Shown: positions 12,648 through 25,100 of the stretch, piece after piece
How the letters are laid out: each line of letters begins with the position of its first letter
Numbering within the stretch: position 1 is the stretch's first letter
Assembly (NCBI GenBank): GCA_001414345.1
Contig: LLCB01000220.1
Location: 36,981-100,980 of the forward strand
Direction: 5' to 3'
From: Hymenoscyphus infarciens
Lineage: Eukaryota; Ascomycota; Leotiomycetes; Helotiales; Helotiaceae
Length of the DNA stretch: 64,000 nt
The notes under the pieces: generated by a model
Told to the model about the DNA's origin: nothing
Databases searched by the model: none
Seen by the model: only the letters and a program-made list of their open reading frames with translations
Position numbers and translations under genes: made by a program

Positions 12648-15011
12648 ATATAGTAAAGGGCCTTAAAAGAGCGTGATCTTAATATAAATAAGGTTTTAGT
12701 AATTAAGTAAGAGTACGATTAGTAATTATTAGCTTAAGAGAATATCTACCTCTTTCTATATAAAAGTAAGTATTTAAGAAGGGTTCTTATTCTAGTTATA
12801 AATAAGTAAAAAGCAGGTGTAGTTTAAGTAGTATCTTATAATCTAATAGTTAATCTCTCTTTAGTAAATATATAGTTCTTATATAAGAACTATATCTACT
12901 TATCTAGAGTACGTAAGTTAGAGAGCTAGTTCCTAGTACTTACTAGACTTATATATATTAATTTATAAGACTTAGAGATAATATTATTTAAGAAGTCCTT
13001 ACCTACTTATAGAAGAGAGAGATTAAGGTAGGTGTTAAAGCTCTTATATTAAGAGATAGAGTATAGAGGTAAGGAAGAGGAAGTATTTAAGATAGCCTCC
13101 TTACTTAACTAAGGGTTTAGAGGAGGAAGAGGGGTAATAGGATAGTCTATTTCTATATCTATAAAGCTATAAGGTAAATCGTCTTCTTTTCTTAGTTATT
13201 ACTTAGAGTATACTTATTAAATAGATCTTATATTCTCTACTAAAGGTAGAGATCTAGTGGCTTTTTACTAGAGTTAATATATAATATTATCTAAGGTATA
13301 AAGACTACTATAGTATAGGCACTTTAATTTATATTAAAAGTACTTAATATACTAAGAATAGAAGTCTTCTAAGTATTTCGTACTACTATAGAGGTAGTAT
13401 TATTAGCTTTTATTATAATTCTAAGTATTATACTATTACTAGTACTTTAAGTACTAAATTATAGTAGACTTCTTTAAGAGGCGCTTTAAGTAGACTCTAC
13501 TACCTAGAATTAAGATTACGTTTAAGATAGTAGAGGGGTCTCTTATATCCTCTTCTTTAAAGAAGGCTACTTAAGTAGTATAGAATAGGTTATTTAAGAG
13601 AGAGCTAGTAGCTATATAAACTCTTATAAGGTTAGCTCTGATTTATTCCTTAATTACTAATACTACTACTTTAAAAGTAGTAAGAGCTAAGGTTAATTAA
13701 ATTACTCCTACTTAAGTAATCTAGATAAATTCTACCTTTTAAGAGATACTTAAAATATGAAAAGCCGTCTAGTCTTATAAAAGCTCTATTCTAGTAGTGT
13801 TAAAAAGAGTTTATATACTAGCTTTCTTTATTAGAAGAGATTATAAAGCTTCTTTATCTTTAGAGATAATAGTAAAGCTAGAATTAACTAAGAGTATCTT
13901 ATATACTAGGTCTTTATATCTAATTCCTAGGTTATAAAGTACTAGGAAAATAGTATAGGTAGAGTAGACTCTATCTAAGGAGTTAGGTAGGATTTAGATA
14001 AAGAGCCTAGGTCTCTTATTCTTATTCTTCTAAATAGAAGAGAGAGAGTAAGATAGGGTTATTATTATTACTATTATCTTCTTTAAGGACTTAGTAGTTT
14101 AAGATATCTTTTTAGGTAATAAGGCATCCTTAGTAGTCTATATATAAGAAATTTTTCTTATAGTATTTAAAAAGGAGAGAAGGGTTAGAGAGAGTATAGT
14201 AGCGTCCTTATACCCTAAGTAAGTACTATAAGCTAAGAGAAGAGGAGATAAGGTCTTCTTAGTATAAGCCTTATAGTAAGAGAGGCTAAGGTTAGTAACC
14301 TAGGTATAAAAGGTTTAAAGAAGAGGTAAGAGATCTAAGAGGACGCTATTAAGAATAGTGTTTAAATAGTAGTCTATAGCTTCTCTAATACCTCTAAAGA
14401 AGGTTTAGGCTATAGTACCTCGTTTAAGAGACCTAGAAGTCTTAGAGATAAAGCGTTATTAAATAGTTATAATAAGAGGAATTAAGTAAACCTCCTCTCT
14501 TCTTACCTCTCTTTCTAAAGACGTAGATAAGAACGAAGGGCCTTCTAGAAGAGACTCTATAGAAGGAATTTCGCTTCTTAATTAAGTATAAGTGAGATTA
14601 GGCGTTTTAGACTAAAAAATTTAGTCTCTGAAAAAAGGTGATTAACTAGAATAATATATAATTTAGGTATAATATCTCGTCTTTTAGCAGCTTTAATAAT
14701 ATTATTATTTTTAATACTTCTTAAATTAGTCTATAATAATAGTACTTTTTATTACTTTTTACTTATTTTAATACTTTTTACTTATATACTTCCTATTTTA
14801 TTCTATTCTCTCTAGCACCTCTTCTTACCTAGCTCTATCTTTTAGTCTTTCTTACCTCTTCTATCTAAATTTAGCATCTCTTCTACCTAATTTAGCCTAG
14901 CTTATAAGTGAAATTAGCCTATTCTCTCCTTTTCTAATAGAGAGAGATAGCCTATTCTCTCTAGAGTACTAGGCTAAATAAGGCGAGGAAAGCTAAAACA
15001 CTAGCTACTCT

Positions 15012-15348
15012 AGACTATAAAAGTATATATACACCTGTAAGCTAGATTCCTACTCTTATAGCAGCTTAGTATTAATTTAGAATACTATAATTGAGAAATT
15101 TTGAGCCGGTTAGAGCGGTATTTATATAAGCGGCTAGAAGCGATAGGAGAAATATTAAGCAGCGACTAGCTAAAAATTAGTCTCCCTCTCACAGCTTAGC
15201 CACTATTACGATGATGATAATTCCGAAGAATTCTAATTTATTTATAGTTTTTAAATAGTTATAGTTATATAAGTTTAAAGAAGAGTTATAGATGAGTTTT
15301 TATAATAGAAATCCTCTGATTTAGTACGTCGGTATATAATAGGTTTTC
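15012..15348. other. short unique spacer between two hAT-type elements
   Basis: AT-rich, with no open frame or recognisable repeat. It separates the right target duplication of the nested element from the left duplication of the second hAT-type copy. Confidence 0.4.
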
Positions 15349-15356
15349 TATAGTAT

Positions 15357-15913
15357 TAGTGTTTTAGGTTTCCCCGCCTAATCTGTTATCCTATTCTACC
15401 TCGACGCTCCTTCTCCTTCCTACCTCTATTTTAAGGCTATCTCGCCTTCTCTTATTCTTAAATTCTAGCTTTCCTAGCTACTCCTATCCTATAGTACTTA
15501 CTTACCTTTCCTTACTAAATAGAGAGGCTAGGATAGGAAGAGTTAGGCTAGTTAATTTCACTTAAAGCCTAGAAGGTGAGTAGAAAAGAGGGTCTAGGTT
15601 ACTAATTTTGCTTAATATCTAGAAGGCGAGTAGAAAAGAGAGTCTTAAGTAGAAAAGAGAGTCTAGGTCCTAATTAGAAGGTTACCTTCCTAATCCTACT
15701 CTAGCCTAGCCTTCTTTTTTTATCTACCTAGCTACTCCTATCCTGTTTTTAGAACTTTCCTAGCTACTCCTATCCTAGTTAGAGTACCTAGCCTACTAAA
15801 CTTAGCCTAGCCTTAATCCTAATCTAGCCTAGCCTCTCCTATCCTTACCTAGATAAGTAGCCTATCCTATCCTAAGTACTAGGCTAACTAAGGCGAGGAA
15901 AGCTAAAATACTA
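15357..15913. mobile_element. second hAT-type non-autonomous element
   Basis: 557 bp with the same ends as the 8.1-15.0 kb element: TAGTGTTTTAGGTTTCCCCG on the left, and the complement GGCGAGGAAAGC...AATACTA on the right. The 8-bp target duplication is TATAGTAT (15349-15356) and CATAGTAT (15914-15921). The single difference is C to T at CpA, as RIP would produce. The first roughly 95 bp align closely with the first copy, then diverge. The interior has tandem CCTAGCCTA/CCTATCCTA-type motifs and no coding frame, so it must have depended on a transposase encoded elsewhere. Confidence 0.85.
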
Positions 15914-15921
15914 CATAGTAT

Positions 15922-18245
15922 ATATTAAGAGGTATAGAGTAAACCTCGTTAGAATAAAGATATATAGTTAATAAAGTAAATATATAGCTTATCTTATTCT
16001 AACCTTCTTATAAAAACGAAAGAAGAGAGTAGAAGTACGTTAGTAAGTTTTTTATTAAGAAAGAAATATAGCTAAGCGAGTTCTATTTTATATAACTAAG
16101 GATTTATAGTCGAAAGAATATAATAAGTAGTAAAGTAGATAGAGAGAGAAAAAATGATTAAAGAGCTAGATTCTACTATTTATATAACAAACTATTAATC
16201 TTCATTTGAAGTTAAGTCACTTTTTGTTAATACCTATATAAATTAAACAAGATGCAAAAGCCGAAGTGAATAAAGTTCATCTAGTTGAAGGAAGTTTATC
16301 AATTATTATGTTACTAACAAACCTTCCTTTATTCTTGAAATTAAGAAATATTCCATCAATCTTGTATTTTCTTCCATTGCTCAACTGACTAGTGACGAAA
16401 ACCATGTAAAATAATCCACTCGACTCTATTCTCTCAACCACTTCACGGAACTAAAACTTCCAGTCAAAATTACAACACCAAACCAACTTCTCGTAAAGTA
16501 CCAATTCAAACTTTACTGTCTAGTAAACTCTTTCAAGTTATCAAACTTTCCCAATCAGCTCGAGTAATATAAGTTTTTGGAATGAGATTAATTCCTGTAT
16601 TAAGAATAACAATATTTTCACTCGTCAACCTCATCGTTATTTTCGCTTAGCTAACTAACTCCATGCACTCTCCGCCTACCTTTCTTTCTCACTCTGGACA
16701 ACTATCAATACACCTCTCAACCTTCTCCGCAATACACTCCCCTCAAACATATCCTCTCAACTCCAAAAAAATCACCCTTCAAACCCACCCCTGATCCCCC
16801 ACCTCCTTTGTCGAAACCAAAGCTGCATAAGCTCTCACTCTCTCCTCCCCACTCTATCCAGCGGAACGTCACTGCATCACATTTGTTTCCAAATCTGGCC
16901 ACTATCAGAATGTTCCCAGTACTATCCCCCCTAAGTACATTATTTGCGCACTATCATTTTAGTATAGCATATGTCTGTGCACCGTACAATGTAATCAGAG
17001 GGGGATAGTACCAGTCTCGCGGTGGACAAGAGAAGCGGCAGTAATTCGCGACCCTACGAAAACCCGCCGCCTAGATTTTCGCAACGAAAAGAAATTGCAA
17101 AAAAACCAGAAAATTGCCCATAGGATGCGGAGGGCATGTTAATGAACTGAACTCTCAAGTATAAGAAGTTCTTACTTGGTTCGTGTTGAGTTGTGCTTGT
17201 TACGGGCTATTCTAAGGTTAGCTTATTTACTGTTACTTATCTTGTCTACCGCGAGCTAGTAACTACTCTTCCTTTTCCTTTCCTTACCTCAACACCTTAT
17301 ACACCGGATACGAAAAACTCATACTGTCCCCCCCTTACCTCCGACCCCTGCCTAAAAAAGCAAATAAGCTTCGACATAATAAATCCCTTCCGTCTCCCTC
17401 CCCTCTAAAAAACAACCTCCGTAACCTACTTCACAACCCACCTCAACCCAGCCTAAAACAAACGAAAACACCAAAACCACCAAAACCAACCACACCCACC
17501 CTAACCACCTAACTAACACATAGTAGAAGCTATCCGGCCGGCCTCCAAAGCTCCTAATTACAAGGTATCCACTCCACTCTACTCCGCACTTATCTTATCT
17601 TCTCTAACTCTACCTACCTCTCAATACTTTTATTCCTCTATCTAAGTAGACCTCATTAGTAAACGCGTAATAAGTAAATATCTATCTAGGAAATATATAG
17701 AATAAGTATCTTTCGCTTCCTCTCTTCCTCTCTTCTACTCTTCCTCTCTTCTACTTAACTAATAGAGAACCCTAGAGAACCTTATAGAAGCCCTAGGGAA
17801 GCCCTAGGGAAGCTCTAGAGGAGCTCTAGAGGAGCTCTAACGAGGTAATATAGAAAACTATAAAAAACCTTCTAGATAACCTTATTATATCATCTCTTAT
17901 ATAACTCTATCGTATAACTCTATTAGGTCACAACTATCTATTATAACTACTAACTTCTAAGAACGCTCTATAAATTACTTCTTTCTATTCTATTTAAAAA
18001 AAAAAAAAAAAAAAAGAAAGAAGAAAAAATAGATCAGATATAAGAACCTTGAAACCTAAAACGTGAAATTAGAGTTATAAGTAACTCATAAGTGACTCTT
18101 CTAGTAAATAGGTGTTAAGAGAACCGCTGTTATACGCATCGTATCGTATCGTATTATATTATCTTAAGAAGGATAAAAAAGAAGGACGAAAAAGGAGAAG
18201 AAGAAGGACTTGAAGAGTAGAAGGAGAAGAAGAAGGGCTTAAAGA
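15922..18245. other. intergenic, AT-rich, with decayed sequence and a poly(A) run
   Basis: No gene is recognised. About 16200-17500 has more normal composition, G-poor on plus. About 17520-18150 is decayed again. It contains near-tandem CCCTAGGGAAG/CTCTAGAGGAG units at about 17790-17845 and a run of about 20 A at 17997-18016. A poly(A)-tailed retroelement could end there, but I find no target duplication or RNA polymerase III box to support it. Confidence 0.4.
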
Positions 18246-18372
18246 GTAGAAAGAGAAAGAAAAAAAATAAAAAAAATAAAAAATAAAAAATAAAAAATAA
18301 AAAACAAAAAATAAAAAACAAAAAACAAAAAATAAAAAATAAAAAATAAAAAATAAAAAATAAAAAATAAAA
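18246..18372. repeat. (AAAAAT)n microsatellite
   Basis: Imperfect tandem AAAAAT/AAAAAC units over more than 100 bp. The Phe/Leu-rich minus-strand frame across it is a by-product of the repeat. It directly abuts the left TA of the mariner-type element. Confidence 0.9.
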
Positions 18373-18383
18373 GAAAAGAAGTA

Positions 18384-19204
18384 CAGTCAGATACAAGTTA
18401 AGCTTCCCCGGGGTTTAAAGAGCTAAGAAAAGCCGAAAAAAGTTTTAAAAAGTCCGTGTCTTAAAAAGAGCTATTCTAATACCTCTCTCTCTCCCTCTCC
18501 CCCTCCTCTTTACCTAGAGATTAAGGACTCTCTATCTTCTTCTTCTTCTTCTTCTTCCTCGTCTCTATAATCCTTTCTATCTAGAGTATTATAGTGGTTC
18601 ACTCTCTTTAAGTATAGCTATTAAGTATTCTCTATGAGCCTCCTTATTCTTCTCTCTTACTTTAACCTTTTTCTATATCCTTTATATCTCTTATACTTAA
18701 AACTTCCTCTTCTTAATCTACCTCTCTTCTTCTCTCCTTTACTTCTCTCCTTGTTTTTACCTCCCTTCTTCTATCTTCCTCCTTCTCTCTCTACTACTCC
18801 ATCTTCTCTACTCTATCTTCTCAACTCTCTCTCTTCCCTTCTTTCTCTCTATCTCCTCCTCCTCCTCCTTCTCTTATCTGTAACATCATTATTATTAAGA
18901 GTAGGTAGCGTTTTAACTTATAATAAACTCTTAATATATAAGAGGCTAAAATCGGTAAGGTATGTATTAAAGATAAGTCAGATACGCTCCTTACTTCGAT
19001 TAAAGTTGTCTACGATTTCTCAGAGGTTAGAAGCGTTATTACTCTCTAGAAGAGTATTAAGAATAAAGTTGTTTTCGTATTAAGTGAGTTATAAAGCTAT
19101 TATTATAATATTAGAGAAGAGATTTTAAGGCAGAGACTTTTTAAAACTTTTTTCGGCTTTTCCCCGCTTTTTAAAACCAGGGAAGCTTAACTTATAACTG
19201 ACTA
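18384..19204. mobile_element. Tc1/mariner-type element with about 70-bp inverted repeats
   Basis: The left end is CAGTCAGATACAAGTTAAGC. The right end, reverse-complemented, is TAGTCAGTTATAAGTTAAGC, and the two ends continue to align for about 70 bp with one indel. TA dinucleotides flank both ends (18382-18383 and 19205-19206). TA plus CAGT ends are characteristic of Tc1/mariner and Fot1/pogo elements. At 821 bp it is too short for a transposase gene. The frame at 18634-19083 is a Leu-rich by-product of pyrimidine tracts and I see no DDE motif. It is a non-autonomous or internally deleted copy with RIP-like change at the right terminus. Confidence 0.75.
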
Positions 19205-19206
19205 TA

Positions 19207-20409
19207 AGCCTAATAATCGAAAGGAGGAGAACGAGAAGGAGGAAGAGAGACGAGAGAGAGAGAGAGAGAGACGAAAGGAGTCTGAGAATCAACTCTCTAT
19301 CCCCATATCCCTATCGCCGGGAGAAAAAAATAAAAGAAAAAAATAGGAGGGGGAAGAAGAAGGGGTGGGAAAACTTGTCTCATATACCACAACTCCAGAT
19401 TAGAGGACACCCATCATCATCATCATCATCACCTCACTCACCCCAAGAGCTATCCATCATGCATCACCAAGAGACAGACGATACGAGAAAAAAGAAAAAA
19501 GGTATTTGGCACAAAAAACATCTTTTGTTCTTAATTCTCCCTGCCCTCATCCCCATACATTCACCACTCGCTCAACCACTCACCCACGAATTACACCCAT
19601 CCCAAATTACACCCATCCCAAATTCCAAAGTCCCAAATGTACTGTATTGTCCCCTCAAAAAAACCCTCCCCACCCAACTGGTCAAACTACCACGTCTCCA
19701 TTCCATTCCAATACATCCTCCCCATCAAAATACATGCCCATCCATAATACAACCCAGCGCAACCCCCCCAAACAGACAATTTTTTTGGTGTGCCAAAACA
19801 ACAAAACAAAGTCCAGAGTTTGCACCCACACCACTCAGCCCACTCACTCACTGACATACATTCTCCCTCGACCCAGCCGCCACTCCATCTGAAACGTAAT
19901 TGGAAAAAAAAGGAAGAACACCACCATATGAAGATCCCCAACCCAAACCATAAGAGAAAAACATTTTTAAAAACACAAAAACAAAGGGCAGGGGGTAAAG
20001 TAGGAAAAACAACCACACAATTATAATCAAGCAGAGCAGAGAGAGGATATCCAGCAAACAGATCCCATCACTCCACCAATGCAGGGGAAAAAACACCACA
20101 AACAAAAGAAGCAAATCCGTATTAGTCGCGAGTGTCCCAGATAAACCCCATAGGAAAAAGGACGAAGTGAAAATCCGATCTCAGGAGTCGAGTCCAGGCG
20201 TGCTAAAGGTCCGAGAGTGTGTCTGTCCCCAAATCATGCGAGTAAAAGGTTCCCCCACCCTTTTCAGTAAGTACCCCTGAAAAAAGATTATTCCCCCAAA
20301 TGTTTGTTGCTCCGTGCCCAGAAAAAGACCAAAGACCAACACCACCAAATGAACCATTTGTTTTTCCATTTTTACATTCGCCATCCCGAATTAATAACAA
20401 GAAAGCACT
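19207..20409. other. 3' flank of the downstream minus-strand gene
   Basis: No gene is recognised. It contains short simple repeats (CAT units near 19411-19430; a duplicated ACCCATCCCAAATT near 19595-19622). The part nearest 20400 probably includes the 3' UTR of the five-exon gene. Frames here are overlapping and low-complexity. Confidence 0.5.
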
Positions 20410-22173
20410 TTAACCCCAGACTGAAGCTTGAACACCGAGAGATTTGTTGCCCCAAACACCACCACCGCTTTTACCCCACCCCAAGTTGTGATCTGGTTGA
20501 TTTTGTTGTTGTTGTTGCCCATTTGGGTTGGAACCAGCCGAGGTTCGTCCTTCCTTTTCGCCCGCTGGCTTCTTGTCCTCGCTTGAAGCAGCAAATCCGT
20601 AGCTCAATGGAGATGGAAGAGGAGTGGTAGAGCGCTTGTTCAAGGCTGGGTTTGGTGCTTGAGCGCTTGGTCGAGTTCCAATGGGTGCCACGCCTGAGCT
20701 TGTTGGTGCCTTTCCTTGTCGAGGCGGGGAGCCACCTGGAGACGAGGTCGAGGTACGACTGGATTGTTGAGCGGCCGACTCGAATAGACTGAAGCTGCTG
20801 GTTGGGTTAGAAGACGGCGATGAGTTGCTGTTGGCACGGGATCGTTGCTGCCCTGGAGCTTGACTTGTGGCTGACTGAGGCTCGGCGATGGCTTGTTGAC
20901 TTGAACCTTCGGCTTGACTGGTTTGGGCATTGTAGTGATCAAAGGCAAGGGGTGAGTGGCCACGGATGCCGGTTGCGGACTGGGATCCCGAACCTTGAGT
21001 TGCAGGGCGAGGGGTTCCATGTTCATCAAAGCCTCCATTCTCGGATAAAGCTGGGCCTTCTCCATAAAGTGCGCTTCGTTGACGAGCAATCAGCTCACGT
21101 CGTTCTTCCTCTCCCATTGCACTACCCGGGCTCATGGTACGATCAGGTTTGGCCCCAAAAGTTGAAACTTCCGCTACAACGCCTTATTCTCGTCAGTAAG
21201 GGTCAATATCAGGTAGAGAAAAGGGGAAACTGGGAAAGGGAGAATTCTGAAATCACACATGGCATCGAAACGGCAGGATATAAGAAGAATATTTATAACA
21301 GGGTATTGAAGGGTATGTGAACCGCTGGGTACATGATTATCGACAGGATATATTGACAAGGGTGTTATTGTGATACAGAAGAGGGTGGCCTACTTCGATT
21401 ATACTGTTGCTCTTGGTGGTAGTTTCGTAGCTCTCGCTCTCTCTGGGCCGCCATCCGTCTCTTTGCCTGCATCACTTGTTCGGCCTCGTTTGCGCCACGC
21501 GATGGTTGATGTCGCTGACTAGCATAGAAGCTCTGGAGGTTGGACCCTGAGAAGGATCGCGCATCGTTGCCACCGAATTCGCTGACGGAGTGGTGTCGTG
21601 GAGGACCGCCGCCCATGCGTGGATCTATGAAACTTATGAGCCGGGGAGGAATTCCGGTGGGGATGGATTGTACATACCGAATTGCTCTGGGAAGCTTCTC
21701 GCAGCGCCACCAGTAGTCATTGGCATTGAGTCGCGACGGCCACCCATGCCACCAAACATCTTTCCACTCTTGACGAGGTTATCAACCGCACGATCGACCT
21801 CTGTAATGACCCATTAGCCTCATTGATCCCTGACATTTGCACACACGTGGTTTCGAGATGGCGCATTCCCATTCCAGACGGAGATCGCTTGCCACCATCT
21901 CGAGATTCCCGCGCATGGCCCACGAAGAACATCATCCTCCTCGATCCCCGTCCATCTGTGACGTACCCTCTAATTGTGTGCTGAAAGCGGTCGAGTCCTC
22001 GCGAGGAACGGCAGAACTGGCACCTGAGATCAAAGTCAATTGACACGTTCATCACTCCCCCGATTGCACCTCGGGTATGTTGACAACATACCTGAACGAG
22101 CGGGCGGCGTCTGCTGTTCCCATGCGGGTTGGCCACCGGCGGCCGGCCATTGCTGATTCTCGTAGTAAGACAT
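20410..22173 (-). CDS. conserved disordered fungal protein, function unknown
   Basis: Five exons on minus: 22173-22092, 22023-21967, 21800-21678, 21624-21394 and 21173-20410, giving 418 aa. Every junction has GT...AG borders and the phases join exactly. The start MSYYENQQWPAAGG was chosen because close relatives in Pezizomycotina begin this way as I recall. An in-frame ATG at 22266 would add 31 residues. Recognisable conserved blocks are EEVDRAVDNLVKSGK (about 46-60), a charged helix around AEQVMQAKRRMAAQRERELR (about 135-154, possible coiled coil) and GEEERRELIARQRSALYG (from about 182). The rest is Ser/Pro/Gln-rich and probably disordered, with a short poly-Gln near the C-terminus. There is no signal peptide or membrane segment. 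I recognise the protein type but know of no assigned function. Confidence 0.85.
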
Positions 22174-25100
22174 ATTTCGGATCTCTTGCTGCTTCGAAAA
22201 ACTGAGGCCTGCAGTGTTGTCGAGTGGGTTGATGTAAGGAACGTATACGACGGAAAACAGTCGCAAAAAAGGGACTCTGTCAAATCTGGGGACGCGATTA
22301 GTATGATATTGCTTTTCCGGGTTTCTGCCACCGGTGCGGTGGTGGCCAAGGTGGCTTGGGGGTTGATCTGGGTGAGTGGTTGATTTGCGCGCGTAGAAAA
22401 AAAAGCGTAGCCGAGTGGGAAAAACTGGCTGTGGTGCTGTCGCGGGATGGATGGGGGTTTGCGTGTCTCACTTACCAAACGAAAAGCAGAATAGGTAGGT
22501 GGCTACACAGAAAGGAAGGCGAACTCAAAACTCTGGGTGCAAACAACCACGACACGGAAAGTGTGTTGTTGTTGTTGTTGTTGTCGAGGGAGAGAAGATC
22601 AATGGTGAGGGACGGCGGAGGTGAACGGGAGTGGCAGCAGCAGAGGCAAAACAAGTTCCAAGGAAGAAGAAGCCGAAGGTCGAAAGGGGAGAGAAAAAAA
22701 GAGGAGAGTGGGAGTGGGAGGATGGATGGTGCTTTGAAGCGGATTGGGATGTCGCACTCGGTCCAGCGACGATTGGGCAGCCAGGTGAGCAAGTGCCCTC
22801 TGGAGTGGCTCTGGAGTGGCTCTAGAGTGGCTCTAGAGTGGCTCCGGGTGGGTGGGATCGGGGATTGCGAGCACCCTGGACTTAAGCAGTTAGAGTTAGA
22901 CTGGAGAGGAGCAGAGGGCAGAGGGCAGAGGTCAGAGGGCAGAGGAGAGGAGAGGGAAGTTGCGCGAGGGTATTCAGGTATTGCGGGAAGGTGATGCCGG
23001 TCAGGGAGAAGAAAATGGGCCGGGGGGAGGAGCCGATGATGACAAGAGTTTGGTGGAGTGAGTAAAGGTAGACGACGACGACGACGACGACAACTTCAAC
23101 TCTCATCTGGAATTATCGCGACTGTGAAAGAGCATAGCAGGTGAGTGATGATACATCTAGTAGGAAGTAGATGGTCATGGCATTCAGGGCGAGAATAGTA
23201 AATGCCCCAGCTACGACAGGGTAGTCAAGATGTCGAGAATCTCAGCCGGGATGGGAGATAGTGATAGGCGAAATCTGCCGGTATCGATCTGTACCCGACT
23301 GTACCTACTGTACTGTACTGTACTCTGAGTCTGAATTATCGAGGGAGATGGACGTTGAAAGGCGCGATGACGGAAAAGATTACGTGTGACCATAATCAAG
23401 GCATTTCCCTCTCATCTTCCTCTCTGTATCCTATCCTATCCTACCCTATCCGACCCTATGCTACCCCTCCCCTCCGCCATTGGTACGCTCCTCATCTCGT
23501 ACACTCTACTGAGGTACAAGCTCAGGTCACTCGTTCAGGAATCAGGAGGTGTAGACTCGTAGACTCGACATGCGACACTGGCGCCGTGGCCAAAATGCCT
23601 GTGCACCACCCCATCGACGAATTCCGTCTGAAAAGGGGCAAAACAGATTGAAGCATGGCAAGAAGTATTTCGCTATAGGTACAGTACACCTCTGCAGTAG
23701 AGTCGACGACAATCTCTCCTGCCTCGATGGAAAAATGAGTCGCAGTCTGGCCAGTCCAGTGAGTTAGGTAGATTGGCATCTAGAGGCTACTAGCATCATT
23801 AGCATCATTAGCATCACTAGCAGCAGACTAGTGACCGAATAGCGTGGTTCAATCTCGTCACGAACTGCAGCAGTTCGAGCATCCACCAGATCAGTCGCTC
23901 CTGCTCTCTCCTGCTCTCAACTGCCCTCGTCGTTGCCCTCCTTCTCCTTCTCTGGCCGTGGTGTCATTTCCTTTTGCCGTAGAGTTTAGACGCATCGGGA
24001 TCTCCGCCGGCTCTCTAAGGTTATTCGCTCTGTCTTCTGTTCTGGAAGACCGTTGAACCGTCTCCAAATTGCTTCTCCCACCCCAATCTATCGTAGATGT
24101 GCAGCGACCGACGCCGTACCTCCGCAAATAGCTCCCGCCGAACGGCAACCGCAAAAGGGGGAATGGGATGGCAATATTCGAGATTCAACATGTAAGAGTA
24201 AGTAAGGCTGATGAGAAGAGGAAAATGTCACCCGACAAATCATACTTCATACTTCCATTGCAAGAGACGGACATTGACACATTTAGCGCTGTCGTTGTCA
24301 TTTCCTTCCATCCTTCCACCATGATTTCCGGGAAAGTCTTGACTCTTGGCCACCGACACGCCATTCCATCCTCATTGCCCTTCCAATCCTGGTTCCACGT
24401 GCTTGACGACCCGACTTCGACAGCTTCTTTTTGCGGGCCGCAACGATTTCCATTTAGATCAAGTGCAGCCAAAGTGCAGTGCATCGTTTCCCTCATTTGG
24501 TTCCTGCAGTCCGAGTACAGGAGGCAGCAGGTACGTACAATGGTACATTAGCAAATGTACTTGCAACTACCGTTCGTCTGGCTATTCGGGTCAAATCCAT
24601 CAAAGACATCAATCTCCTCCTTCCTGCCTTTCACCACAGTTCGGCCCTACTTAACAGTACTGGCGTTGGGAGCATCCAGAAATAACCACCTCCGCTCCCC
24701 AACACCCAACCACCGAGCACGAACGGGTTACTGGCAACTCGTCAATTGCCATGTCTCGACGCGTTGCTACTGCACAACGCCGCTTCGTACATATGTACAT
24801 GTCATGTACGGGGTACAGTACTCACTTCATCCACTGACACATGGATATATTGCTGAACTCGAGGCAAACAAGCTGCAAACAAGCTGCAAACAAGGTGACT
24901 CGAGGCGAAGGAGGAACCGGCTGTACCCCACCCTTCAAAGGGAAACTGCTGGCAGTTCGCATCGCGCGCGCACGGAAGCAAGAGCATGCCGCCAACGACA
25001 CACCTGTATGGATATCGAATGGAGATGCTGCACACCACGCCTGCAGGAGAGCCACTTCATCCACCTCCAAATAACCCAATGTCATCAGGGGGTACTCGTG

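Larger units (their letters stand above)
8643..14644 (-). mobile_element. Tad-like LINE (non-LTR retrotransposon), RIP-degraded
   Basis: Inserted in the hAT-type element. It is flanked by a perfect 15-bp target duplication, ACTAGAATAATATAT, at 8628-8642 and 14645-14659. The 3' end of the minus-strand element at 8643 has a short TAAA-repeat tail, as in many non-LTR elements. Degraded endonuclease, reverse transcriptase and RNase H motifs can be read in one frame on the minus strand (separate entry). Length is 6,002 bp, or about 5.7 kb without the embedded solo LTR. This fits the Tad1 group of fungal LINEs, which carry an RNase H domain. The first open reading frame expected at about 12.7-14.6 kb is too decayed to identify. 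Dense stops and loss of CpA/TpG mark heavy RIP. Confidence 0.9.
8094..15003. mobile_element. hAT-type non-autonomous DNA transposon, split by a LINE
   Basis: The left end starts CAGTGTTTTGGGTTTCCCCG. The right end, reverse-complemented, starts TAGTGTTTTAGCTTTCCTCG, giving inverted repeats of about 26 bp. Both sides are flanked by the 8-bp direct repeat GCTACTCT (8086-8093 and 15004-15011). A CAGTG terminus with an 8-bp target duplication is the hAT signature. With the LINE and one copy of its duplication removed, the element is 8094-8642 joined to 14660-15003, about 893 bp, with no transposase frame. Subterminal arrays of CCTATCCTA/CCTAGCCTA-like motifs are present on the left and as the complement on the right. 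The first base of the right terminus, changed from C to T, fits RIP. Family assignment rests on ends and duplication only. Confidence 0.85.

Noticed and set aside
17520..18020. Possible poly(A)-tailed SINE or LINE end before the 20-A run
   Set aside because: No target-site duplication, no A/B box and no internal motif could be found.
18154..18396. 80-codon minus-strand frame rich in Phe and Leu
   Set aside because: Direct product of the (AAAAAT)n microsatellite and of mariner-type end sequence.
22356..22994. 212-codon plus-strand frame upstream of the disordered-protein gene
   Set aside because: Arg/Glu/Gly-rich because of purine repeats, no homology recognised, and overlapping frames on minus.
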